Below, piece after piece: positions 1-11,500 of a stretch of DNA of 64,000 nt. The stretch is from Bagarius yarrelli (Eukaryota > Chordata > Actinopteri > Siluriformes > Sisoridae). The notes under the pieces are model-generated. The model searched no databases and was not told the DNA's origin. It was given only the letters and a program-made list of their open reading frames with translations. The stretch lies in assembly GCA_005784505.1 (NCBI GenBank), contig VCAZ01000112.1:1118501-1182500 (forward strand). The letters are read 5' to 3'. Position numbers and translations under genes: made by a program. How positions within the stretch are numbered: position 1 is the first letter of the stretch; each line of letters opens with the position of its first letter.

Positions 1-61
1 GAGTGCAACAACTTTTCTTTATTTTAATTTATTTAATTGCTTAATCAAAAAGAAATTGTTT

Positions 62-690
62 ACATGACACTGAGTTGAACTGAACCATTTACATGACTCT
101 GAGTTAAAATTGAACCCTTTACATGATTCTGAATTAAAATTGAACCATTTACATGATTCCGAATTAAAATTGAACCATTTACATGATTCTGAATTAAAAT
201 TGAACCATTTACATGATTCTGAATTAAAATTGAACCATTTACATGATTCTGAATTAAAATTGAACCATTTACATGATTCTGAATTAAAATTGAACCATTT
301 TACATGATTCTGAATTAAAATTGAACCATTTACATGATTCTGAATTAAAATTGAGCCATTTACATGATTCTGAATTAAAATTGAACCATTTACATGATTC
401 TGAATTAAAATTGAGCCATTTACATGATTCTGAATTAAAATTGAGCCATTTACATGATTCTGAATTAAAATTGAGCCATTTACATGATTCTGAATTAAAA
501 TTGAGCCATTTACATGATTCTGAATTAAAATTGAGCCATTTACATGATTCTGAAGCAAAATAGAACTGTTTATATGATTCTGAATCAAACTGGAACTTTT
601 TACTTAATTCTAAATCAAAATCAAACCGTTTACATGATTCTGAATTAAACTGGAACTTTTACATGATTCTGGATCCAAATAATACTGTTT
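62..690. repeat. 30-bp minisatellite, about 20 copies
   Basis: The unit 'accatttacatgattctgaa' + 'ttaaaattga' repeats head to tail without spacers. The central copies are almost identical (G/A variants), and both ends are degenerate from about 560. Because 30 is divisible by 3, open frames run through it on both strands; they are not genes. It lies in a sipa1 intron. Confidence 0.97.
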
Positions 691-742
691 ATCAGACTGA
701 ATTAAAATGGAACTGGAACAAATGTTTTATTTGACTCTTGTA

Positions 743-744
<2 letters not shown>

Positions 745-779
<35 letters not shown>

Positions 780-788
780 GCGTGTGTT
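745..788. repeat. (TG)n microsatellite
   Basis: A run of TG dinucleotides with CG interruptions, ending at the polypyrimidine side of the sipa1 acceptor at 795. Confidence 0.95.
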
Positions 789-795
789 TTATCAG

Positions 796-2485
796 TTCCC
801 TTGTCTGCATCTGAGCTATCTCTGACGGAAGTGAGGGATAAAGTGCCCCCAATGCGCAGACTCGACCCCGGACTCATGCCCCTTCCTGACACTGCAAGTG
901 GTCTCGAGTGGTCGAGTCTCGTCAACGCTGCTAAGGCATATGAAGGTTAGTCCTGTCTGAGACAAAACCATACAGAAGAGTCTAACCCAAAGTATAGTTC
1001 CTGTTAAAAGGATAATTCACTCAAAAACATTAACATTCTGTCATTAATTATTCACCCTGGGGTTGTTTTAAACGCATAAGGAACACAATTTAAGATATTT
1101 TTGGTGAAATCTGAGTACTTTTTGACCCTCCTATTGACAACAAGGTAACTACCAGAAAAAAGTACCAGGATGATTGACAAAGTAGTCCATGTGGCATCAG
1201 TGCTTTAACTGTAATAAAAAAGTGGTATTAACGTTAATTTAGGAAAGTTTATTAGAATAAAGTTTGTCAACACAATCGTGAAATGTGACATACAGTGGAA
1301 TTTGTTGTTATAGTAAATTTAAAAGGAAAATGTAAAAAAAAAGGGATGAAATGTTATCTTTTTTTTTTAGCTTAAGTATTTATTTATTATATAAAGCCAT
1401 TTTTTGTTGTTTAATTAACATTGATGAGTTGAAGACATTCGAACAAACGTATGATGGAGAACCTGTGGTACACATTCATTCATGCAGGAAGTGCACGCTG
1501 TAGCAGCTGTTTTTAATCGCTGTCTATTAGGATGCTCAAAAGAAGGTGATTCTTTTTATCAACACGAGTCTGTGTGCGGTTTTTACAGTGCAAAGAGCCG
1601 TTTCTCTCTTCTCGCTGTCTGAGCCGCATGTTGGAGGAGCTGAACTTAGACCTGTGATGAGCCCGGTTCCCTTTCACACACCACAGACCGCCCGCACTAC
1701 GCCCACCCTTAACAGGTAATGAGGCACTGCAAGGCCTTGAGTAGAATGACTTTTTACATGTGTGCATGTGTATTTATATATATATATATTTCTTGTTTCT
1801 TAGTATAATATTTTGACTATTGATAATGCTGATTATCTGATTGCAAAGCGTTTACATGCCATACGTTCTAACTGGTTCTTTTTCTGTCTGTCTGTCTGTA
1901 GTGATGAGGCTCCAGGCGACCTGTCAGGCCGGCTGTACCACCTTGAGGTGATGTTAAAGCAGCTGAACAATGATCTGGAGAAGGTGAGCGCTTACAGTGC
2001 TCACACACAACAATTACACTGCGTTTACACTGCAGGCCAATGTGGCCCAAATCTGATTTTTATTTATTAATTGATTTATTTATTTATTTTTGCCCACAAA
2101 CGACTATATCAGTTTTTTTCAGTTTATTAGTTCAAATAACTTGTAGAATCAGATAAACAGAGAATCGGATATTGGCCAAAACAACAATTTATGAGCAAAA
2201 ATCAGAACTGAGTCTCATAGCATTAATGTGGCTATAAAATCACTGAAATAAGTCTTCCCTCTCTCTTTTTCTCTCTCTCTTTCTCTCTCGCTCTTTCTCT
2301 CTCTCTCACACACACTCTTCTTCTCTTTCTCCCTCTCTCAGGAAAAGCAGGATAAAGTGGCTTTGCTGGCTGAGATGGCCCACCTGAGGGAGAACAACCA
2401 GCGGCTACAGGAGGAGTCACACTCTGCTAGCGAGCAGCTTCGCAAGTTCAGCCAGCTTCTCTCCTCCACGTCAGACAGGAAGTGA
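796..2485 (+). CDS. sipa1: SIPA1 (SPA-1) Rap GTPase-activating protein, last four coding exons
   Basis: Only the C-terminal end is in the window. Exons are 796-945, 1589-1715, 1902-1983 and 2342-2485 (stop TGA 2483-2485); each has AG/GT borders and the phases join (1, 2, 0). The joined frame reads LMPLPDTASGLEWSSLVNAA, then VQRAVSLFSLSEP, then GRLYHLEVMLKQLNNDLEK, then EKQDKVALLAEMAHLRENNQ and SASEQLRKF. This matches the C-terminus of vertebrate SIPA1 including its leucine-zipper coiled coil; the VQRAVSLFSL stretch fits SIPA1 better than SIPA1L1. The family accelerates GTP hydrolysis on Rap1/Rap2 and acts in adhesion signalling. The RapGAP and PDZ domains must lie left of the window. The first exon here is preceded by a (TG)n tract and a 30-bp minisatellite, so no further exon is visible upstream. 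The alternative is another SIPA1L paralogue. Confidence 0.9.
1001..1230 (+). mobile_element. One arm of an interspersed fish repeat related to the fold-back at 46.8 kb
   Basis: It contains 'attctgtcattaattattca', 'gaacacaatttaagatattt' and 'aaagtagtccatgtggcatc'. The same text, diverged, makes up both arms of the element at 46812-47508. Only one arm is present here, in a sipa1 intron. Confidence 0.7.
2020..2225. mobile_element. Fragment of a fold-back element with a 'tttacactgcagg' end
   Basis: 'tgcgtttacactgcaggcca' followed by 'cccaaatctgattttt' resembles the end of the element at 54804-55416. A partner end is not clear. It lies in the last sipa1 intron. Confidence 0.4.
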
Positions 2486-3654
2486 AATCTGATTCGCTCC
2501 CTGCGAAGAGAGAAAGTTCAAACCAAGAGCAGCGGTTAGAATAAGGGAGGTTACAGGTGACTCCACTTTCCGAGCTGCTCTTACACACACACACACACAC
2601 GGCGTGATGCTTACACTGCCCTTCATCTCACCTCTCTCTTCACACAAGACTGAAACTGAGAAGAAGAAGAGAGAGGAAATGGACAGGAAGCACAGAGAGA
2701 GAGACAGAACATGAGAGACGAGATATAAAACACTTTTCAGTGGCTTTTTGGCTTTAGATCTTTAGAACTGGAAGAGGAAACGACGCAGGAATCTTTATTT
2801 TTAAGCACTCATGCCAAGTAAGTCCCAACGTCTCGTCTGGGACCGCCGTGAATACATTCCCTTTCCAGCTATTTTCCCAACTATTGCTTTATTTTTGTAT
2901 TCAGCAAGTCTTAACACACACACAGACACCAAACCTGAGCCTGTTGAACTGAGAGATCTTCAGATGGTTTCGCTTGCATTCAGAGAGGCCTATTACTGTA
3001 CATGCAGCTCTTTAGCCAAAAAACAGAGGGAGGAACTCTGGTCCTGCTCAGAGACTCCACTTCCCAGCATGCATGTCGAGCGTGCCACGGGAAAACCCGG
3101 TACTGTAGTTTTAAAGTGAGGTACAATATTCTCCTGGACTGACCCACAGGTTTTTATGTATATAAATCTATACACACATTTATACTGATTTACAGGTACA
3201 TGTAACGCAAAATATCGTGACTTCATGTTTTAGACACATCAGGATGCTACCTTACAGGGTGTGACCCTCTGCAGGAACGTTGTACACAATCTTAAACGAA
3301 TGGTTCAACAAAAGTAAAAAATCAGCCAAGACAAGGTGATGGACTTTCCTTCCATATTTCACCCCAGATCCTTTTCATAAACACACACTCTTCCCTATTT
3401 CATCTAATCACTGCAAACTGTATTGGGCCACTTTTATTTCCTTCATGCTTACATATTTTTTAAGCTATAGTTTTGGGGCATTTAGCTTTTATTGGGCAGA
3501 TAGGACAGAAAGTAAAGTAAGAGAGAGAGAGAGAGAGAGAGAAGGGGACGGCATCGAGAAAGGTCCATGGGTCAGGGTTGTCCAGAAAGCGCCCTTATAC
3601 GATAGTTAATAACTAGTTATTCCAGTTGAAGTTAGAAGTTATCTTCCAGTTGAT

Positions 3655-3712
3655 AGTCGAACACCTTAACCATGAGCCACCACTTCCCTAACCATGAGCC
3701 ACCACTACCTTA
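3655..3712 (-). mobile_element. SINE head fragment, partly duplicated
   Basis: Antisense tRNA-like head: 'caccttaaccatgagccacc' followed by a second 'aaccatgagccaccac'. Confidence 0.6.
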
Positions 3713-3932
3713 AATTGGAAGTTCTTTCAGAAAATCAACAATAGTAAACTTAAATACTTGAAAAGGACTTCACCTTGATTCATTATTCTTTTTCTTTTCT
3801 TCGGTTTTTGATAAATATTTGAAATATAATATGAACTTTGGTTAACTTTACGATTACACCAAGTTCCACTATATGTCCCATTTCACAGTTGTCTCACATG
3901 CAGCGTTACTCTCGCTTACCCACGCTGAATCC

Positions 3933-4080
3933 GAGTTAGCAACGCCTACTTGTTTATATGTCATGGTATACACAACAGAAAAAAATCTATTATAGTGAAC
4001 AATTAATTCCATGTTAACCGTAATAGATTTTATTTCCTTTTGTGTATACCGTGACATGTAAATAAGTACCTGTGGCTAAC
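3933..4080. repeat. Imperfect hairpin with about 63-bp arms
   Basis: Arm 3933-3995 ('tatgtcatggtatacacaac') pairs with arm 4018-4080 ('tgtgtataccgtgacatgta') around a 22-base loop. Mismatches are scattered. It looks like a small fold-back MITE. Confidence 0.7.
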
Positions 4081-4165
4081 AGTGGCAGCTGGGAATTAAA
4101 CCCACAATCTTTCGATCAGCAATAACAAAAACACCTTAAACAACTGAGCTACTACTTACCAGCAG
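4078..4165 (-). mobile_element. tRNA-derived SINE fragment
   Basis: 'cagctgggaattaaacccac' followed by 'aatcttt' is the antisense B-box region of the common SINE in this window. Confidence 0.6.
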
Positions 4166-4746
4166 TAACATTTTTTTTCAGTGTTATGTAAAGTCAGTTT
4201 CAATATTTGGTTCTTTTGCCAGTTCCAACTCAACTGTAAAATCTGCTCTTTTTCGTATTTATGAGCTGACGCATACACCTGATTGTCCAGTGTCCCGACA
4301 AGAGACTCGCAGTCTCCCACTGTCCCAAACTGATTTAGTCCTAATACATTTAGATGTGTGTTTATGAAAACACCCCGAATCTTATGGGGGAAAAAAAACT
4401 CTCAACATGAGTCCAGTCCAACACTAAACACACCTCCGCCGAGCCGTACCACTTTTGCTGAACCGTTCGTTTAATGACGTAACAGAAGGACATCAAGACA
4501 TTACGGTCCTGTTCTCTCACTGCTGGTTATATCCGTTACTCAACTGTCAGCCGTTCCTGCATGGTGGTTAGAGAGTACGGACCGAGTTATCATCTCATCT
4601 CAGTTTCCAAGTCCTGCATGTGATCGCCGAGACATGTCTCTTCATAAAGCATCGCCGCCGCTACTGTAAAACAGAATTACTGTAAAAACCCAGGACCAAT
4701 TCGAGAGACTGCTCCTACAACTGTGATGCACTGTGTGGATGTGCGC

Positions 4747-4820
<74 letters not shown>
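4747..4820. repeat. (GT)n microsatellite
   Basis: About 37 uninterrupted GT dinucleotides. Confidence 0.97.
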
Positions 4821-4823
<3 letters not shown>

Positions 4824-7497
4824 CAGAATCTATTTTTCTATTATAACTCTCAGTTTAGGCGTGACACGATTGCTTTAAAAAACCAACAACAAGAGGATTT
4901 GTGTTCTGGATAATCAGATTAGTCGTACTGATCTATCAGAGCAGTTTATAACGCTACAGTAACTAAACCTGGACTTAAGGTTGTTTTTTTAGCTGCCGGT
5001 ACGTGTGTGTAGACGCTCTTTACTACGACACACTGTCCCTGACTGCTTCTTTAATCTGGTCGAACTGGAATCCATCGTCTTACCTCTTAGGACCCACAAT
5101 TCACACCCCACCCCCACCCCGATGGCCTGAACTATTTATTCTATTTATTAATGCGTCGGCCAGAGGGTGGCGTTACATTTTATATTCAGTAACACACTCG
5201 CAAAATCCACCAAGTAACATTTTAACCTGAAAACCCCAGAATTAGGTTTTTTTTCTTTTTTTTGTCTGTTATTTAAAATTTCCTTCATTACCCACAATGC
5301 CGTTCTGATTGGTGCAGCAGGATTTAACTCTAACTTCATCTTTACCTTTATTCCTTCAGTCAGAACAGCTGAGGAAATTCTTTACAGTTCCTCAGCGCCA
5401 CTATACGCCACAGTGTTGTATAACTACTGCGTTTCTGACCCCTCTACACCAGCTTCTTCTCTAGTTCTCATTAAAACAATTTTAAAACATCTGCCAAAAG
5501 GTGACTGATTTTTAGGAGCTAACAGCAAAACTTGAGGCGACTAGCAATAATATTAGACGTGTGTCTGACTTGTAGACTATTCTTTATCACTCTGTATTCT
5601 AATATATAATAGCGAGAGGAGCGTGTTTACACACTAACGCTGGATAAAGGAACATTCCATAATAGCTGATAACACCGGCGTGGACTAGAGGGTGACACAG
5701 GAGTAGATCTTTAATTCTCTTCCGTCCCAATCCAACGAAAAAAATCCGGCCCCACCCCCATCCTAGAAAATGACTTCCGTTTACTTTCCCTTCTGGATTG
5801 TTGTGTTTTTGGCCAGAATTTTTTAGCTACAGTAAAAAAAAAATACAGTACAAATATCTTTTAAAATTGATTTTAATACCCAAAATATTGTTAGTGGCTT
5901 CCAGACATCATCATTATCCAAGTAAATCTGCAAGAGAATGCAAAAGCATTGAAATAAATGTTTTCTTCCTATAAGATCCCGACAAGAAGAATGAGGACTT
6001 TGGTAGCCCAAATGAAAGACACGGGGTGTCCGGCTGGTAAATATATAAATATTCATTATATAAATTGGGTATCATAGTGTTCATATGATTCCCGGTCCCG
6101 CCCACTTTTTCTTTCCTGTCCCGTCCCATCCCAATCACGTGATTAATAGTAATTTAATTTTATAAATCTCTGAAAAATGTCAGCCTATAATGTGGACATC
6201 ATTAAAAAAATTTAATTTACAATCAAAATAACATTTTTGTAGGGGTTTTTTTTCAATATTTAATTGATATTTTTAGTTAAATCAACAAAAGGTGACTAGA
6301 AATAAACCTTTCAGGCAGTCCTACCCTGGTGTATAGTGTGTGATGTGGAACACCCCCCACACCATCCCCATGTGCCATCAGTCATTCAATACACACTAAC
6401 GAAGATCCAATAGACTGTAACACTGGAATCACTAAACATCATCAGACACTTACAGAACGGGTTTTAGGCTGGAGATTTCCCTTAAATCCCAAACAGATTA
6501 AAGATAAAACTTATTTTTTTATGCAACAAACTGAACCATTTCAGAATTTCTTGTCATCAATAAAATAAAAGGATAGAAATATAAAAGAGACTGTTAATCA
6601 CATCAAATCCTCTTCATCGCTATTCATCTAAAGCCTTGTTTACTCTCGCATCCCCTCCTTTCCAGGTACACACTCTCACACACACACACTCACACACACT
6701 CACTCAGCCTTGTGTGACGCTCTGCGTGCTGGTCGTACACACCATCAGCCGGCTTAATTCATTTGTTCGTTTGTTCTTATAGGTGGAGGTGTTTCTAATT
6801 ATTTTTGTTTTATTTGAACTTTTAAGCTAGAAAAACGAGAGCTGAACCCGGGAACATGAATAAATCATTCATCTGTAGTCCAGCTGTAAACCTCGCTGTC
6901 GTCTGTGTACAAATTCTGATTATTTATTTAGGAGTTCTCTCTCTGTCGCTTCGACAAAAAAAATTAAAGGAGTTTTAATTGTTTTTTTTTATAATCAAAC
7001 ATGACTGGTTTTGAGTTTTTGTTTTTTTGTACAATGTTCATTTTATTTCCTTGTTTTTTTTTTTTTGGTTTTTTTTAATGATTTTTATTTTATTTTACTG
7101 TTTGATTCGATGCCTTGTAAAACTGATTAATCTTTCAGTTCCGGGAACCTCATAGTGATGAGTGTACATTTAAAAAGTGTAAATTATGTTTTCAATATTT
7201 TATAAAAAAAAATATATTAAAAAATATTTCTGATCAAACCTTTTGTATGTGTGTGAACATTAATGTCGAAATATTTCAGTGGATTAAGATGACTGTGTGT
7301 TTTCATTTCAGCACAAATTAGTGTAAAGTTTATAAAGTTACCATCAACCTGTTCTTGTCATTTCAATCAGACAGCAGAGGAAATACACAATGAAATACAA
7401 CTACAACATTTCTCCCCGAGATTTTGGCACTACAAAAACAACACAAAGCTACTTAACAGACCAACACAGAGCTAAATTAGCCTAGCATCATAGCAGT

Positions 7498-7680
7498 GGA
7501 AAGTGGTGGCCCTGTGGTTAAGGTGTTGGACTGCTAATTGGAAGATTAGGGTTTGATTCCCCAGCACCACCAAGTTGCCACTGTTGGGCCCCTGAGCAAG
7601 ACCCTTAACCCCCAATTGTTCAGATTTGTAAGTGTGTGTAAGTCGCGCTGGATAAAGGCGTCTGACAGAATGATGTAAAT
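7498..7680 (+). mobile_element. tRNA-derived SINE, near full length
   Basis: The head is 'gtggttaaggtgttggactg' with the B-box-like 'gtttgattcc', then 'cctgagcaagacccttaacc' and the tail 'ataaaggcgtctgacagaat'. Confidence 0.85.
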
Positions 7681-8541
7681 GAAGAAAGGGCAGGTGTGCA
7701 AATTGTGCAAGACAAAATCAACAATATGAACACACTCCAGAAAGTGCAAAAATTTACTTTTTTAACAAATAAACTAAAAAAGGGCACTTTTAGTACCTAA
7801 TATAGGGGGTGTAGGGGCGCACGATGGCCACAAGAGGGCACACTTCCGGGAAGGGGGGGGGTCATTTTGCGCCCTAGACAATGTCGCCTATACCTACGAG
7901 TACGTCCAAATCCGTAGTTTCCAAATTACAGTACGCGGAAAGTTCCCGGATGACCAATTAAAAACGTAACTATTATGCGATTTCGGACGTGACCAAAGTC
8001 AACAAATCATTATGTTTACTTCCGCTTTTGTGATGACACGTCATCGAGCCAATAGCAAATCAACACGTCACACGAAATACAAACCCGGAAGTTCAGAAAT
8101 GTTTATCAGACACGGTGCCAACTTGCACTGTTATATTAGAAATAAAACTCGAGTTGTTAAAATAAATAAATAAATGAATGAATAAAAATTATTGTAATTG
8201 TTGTAAACTGTAAGCAGGTTAGAAGTTTGGTGACGATAAATAGCATTAAAGCTAAAGTATCCTTTCCTTAATCGTCTGAGAAACCGCAGTTGAATAACCA
8301 GCACATCTGGACGGGGTTAACATCTGTTTCTGTAAGCACTTCTTCGGGTTTGGTGTGATGTGCGATGTGACATGGCTGATATGGAGGCGGTTATTGGAGC
8401 GGGTTAGTGTGCAGCAGTGCAATGCCACGTCTACTTTACTGCGACTCTAGTTTTTTTTACTGCGCTCGTGTGCAACAATAATTAGACATAATAACCCACG
8501 CATCGCGCAGCCAGACACTTTTTTTTGGTCATCCGGAAACA

Positions 8542-11500
8542 ATGGCGAAAAGTGGCCGGAGGAGCCGACCTGCACAGGTGAACGGTAGTAGTAGTGGTGG
8601 TGGTGGTGGTGGTGGTCTCTCCGTGTCCGGTTGTCCACCGACGGAGGCGTTTCGTGCTCGTCCTCTCCGGTTGTGGCTGCGGCGCGCGCTGCCGGTGTTC
8701 CTGATCCTACTGATGCTGACGTTGATTCTGGGCTCCTATTTGTGCAGTTACCCCAACATCAGTACCAGACCAAAACACAGCGATTTACTGAAAGACAAGG
8801 TAAGTGTTGGTATGGATCTCACACACTCTCACAAGGGTTTGGGGTTTTATTCCAGTGATTATAATTATGGACCTACAAATGCTTATCGAAGGTTGTGGGT
8901 TCAGTTCCCGGCACCACCACACTGCCACTGTTGAGCCCCTGAAAAAACTGCTCAGTTGGATGAAAAAATGAAATAAATGTCGTAAATGTAACACTGGATG
9001 CAAGACCGAAAAAGTGAGATATGGAACTATCTGAATGCACCCACACACACACACACACACATCTAATGTCATTTAAATTGATCCGTTTAGCTGTCAGCAA
9101 GGAGAAAAAACTCTTTATCAAAACTTCAAGCAAAAAGTAATCCAAAAAAAAATCTAAAGACACTCAGTGTGATGACGCACGAGACGCGACGCAACCAATC
9201 AGAGATACTATTTCTCTGATATTTATCATTAAAAATCATTAAAAATATTTCAAGTATTGCTGATATTTGTTCAGTAAAACAGCCCGCGAGTTAACTAAAA
9301 CAAGAATTATATTATTTCTGTCTATCCGTGTTTTGTGTAGTTCTCCCATAAGCCCAAGAAGTTACCCCAGGCTCAGGTTCGCCAGCTTGCTGCTCAGGTG
9401 GATATTGCACGGCTTTGGGAGGACCATCTGCGGCCCATGTTGATCGAGAGGGTGCCGGGTACAGCTGGAAGTAAATCCGTACTCCAGGTGACACACCAAC
9501 ACCTTTACCTTCTGCTTTATAAGCATTTCATAGATTCCTGTCTTTAATTACATCTTCCTGTCTTCTCTCTAATACTCATCTCCAAACGTGTGTCTAGCAA
9601 AGCAGAAATAAATTCAGAGCTTTGAGTTTTTTCTGTTTGTAACAGTTCATAAATTATTTTTTATCAAATAGACCTCAAATCTTCATCTGTTCTTCTTCTT
9701 TCTAGTGTTCGCTTTTTAGGGGTCTCCACAGCGAATCATCTGTCTCCACCTAACCCTATTCACTACATCCTCTTCACTCACACCCACTAACTTTATGTCC
9801 TCGTTTATCACATCCATATATATACCTCCTCTTTGCTCTTACTCTTTGCCTTCTGCCTGGTAGCTTCATTTCTAACATCCTCCTACCAAAATATTCACTA
9901 TCCCTCCTCTGGACATGTCCAAACCACCTCAATCTGGCTTCCCTGACTTTCTCCCCAAAACATCTAACATGAGCCGTCCCCGCTGATGAACTCGTCCCTA
10001 ATCCTGTCCAACCTCGTCACTCCCAAAAAAAACCTCAACATCTTCAGCTCTGCTACTTCCAACTCTGCCACCTGTCTTTTCAGCGCCACTGTCCTCAAAC
10101 CATACATCATAGCGCCACTGTCTCTAAACCCTAACATACATCATAGCTGGTCTCACCACTGTCTCTAAACCATACATCATAGCTGTCTCACCACTGTCTC
10201 TAAACCATACATCATAGCTGGTCTCACCACTGTCTCTAAACCATACATCATAGCTGGTCTCACCACTGTCTCTAAACCATACATCATAGCTGGTCTCACC
10301 ACTGTCTCTAAACCATACATCATAGCTGGTCTCACCACTGTCTCTAAACCATACATTAGAGGACAGTGTATATTTATATCTGCAGTAGTAACTGGTTGCT
10401 TTCCTCTCCTGATTCTCTTCTCTTATGTGTTCAGCACATCGTCTCCCAGCTGCGCTCCCTCTCTGCAGGCTGGACTGTAGACGAGGACTCATTCCAGTCC
10501 TCGACTCCCAAAGGCCCTGTGACATTTACTAATGTTCTGGCCGTGCTCGACCCCTCTGCCCCCCGCAGGCTTCTCCTTGCTTGCCACCATGACTCCAAAA
10601 TCTTACCTCCAGACCCTAGGGACCCACAGCGAGTGTTTCTTGGGGCCAGTGACTCAGCCATACCCTGTGCCATGTTGCTGGAGCTGGCATCAGCACTGGA
10701 CACGCAGCTCAGATCTCTAAAACAGCAGGTAAACACTCGCAGAACACCAGGATCAGTAATAAACACTCAGGACACAGGGGACGCTTGTGTGGTGAGCAAA
10801 ATGATGCCTTATGTAGTACAAAGATCTTATTACCAGCCTGACTAACCTCACTAACCAGTAAGTGAGATAATAAAATTAATTCTCCTTTCCTGTTAGTGTG
10901 TTCTGTGCCTGCCTGGCTTCTATACTTAGACCGCCCCACCCCATGGCCATGTGCTCTTCTGTCGGTCATGTAAGAACTGTGTTATTGAATCTAAAGTCTT
11001 TAGTCTTCACTGGAAAATATGGTAAGGTGAAAATAAATAAAAAGGTGTGGCCTCTGTGACTGTTAGTTTTGATGAAAAGGCGTGGCCTCTGTGTCTGATA
11101 TTTCTAGTAAAAAGGCGTGGCCTTTCTGTGTCTGATATTTCTAGTAAAAAGGCGTGGCCTCTGTGTCTGATAGTTCTAATAAAAAGGCGTGGCCTCTGTG
11201 GATAGTTCTAGATAATAAAGTCAATAATAAAGCGTGGCCTCTGTGTCTGATATTTCTAGTAAAAAGGCGTGGCCTCTGTGTCTGATAGTTCTAATAATAA
11301 AGGCGTGGCCTCTGTGTCTGATAGTTCTAATAATAAAGGCGTGGCCTCTGTGTCTGATAGTTCTAATAATAAAGGCGTGGCCTCTGTGTCTGATAGTTCT
11401 AATAATAAAGGCGTGGCCTCTGTGTCTGATATTTCTAGTAAAAAGGCTTGACCTCTGTGTCTGATAGTTCTAATAAAAAAGGCGTGGCCTCTGTGTCTGA

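Larger units (their letters stand above)
2486..8541. other. sipa1 3' UTR and sipa1-qpctl intergenic region
   Basis: No convincing coding exon was found. The left part presumably holds the sipa1 3' UTR; there is no single clear end, and AATAAA-like signals occur several times between 6550 and 7220. The stretch also holds (CA)n and (GT)n tracts, a (GA)n tract near 3523, SINE pieces at 3655, 4078 and 7498, and a hairpin at 3933-4080. Short open frames here show no recognisable protein. Confidence 0.6.

Noticed and set aside
19..588. Long open frames on both strands through the 30-bp repeats
   Set aside because: They exist only because the period is a multiple of three; no start context, splice signals or protein similarity.
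62..690. CRISPR-like array of 30-bp repeats
   Set aside because: The units are directly adjacent with no spacers, and the genome is eukaryotic.
2811..3119. 102-codon ORF downstream of sipa1
   Set aside because: It lies in the 3' UTR, shows no recognisable motif and has no splice partners.
10124..10525. Minus-strand ORF with repeated SGETSYDVWFRD
   Set aside because: It is the wrong frame of the minisatellite, and at the right it overlaps qpctl exon 3 antisense.
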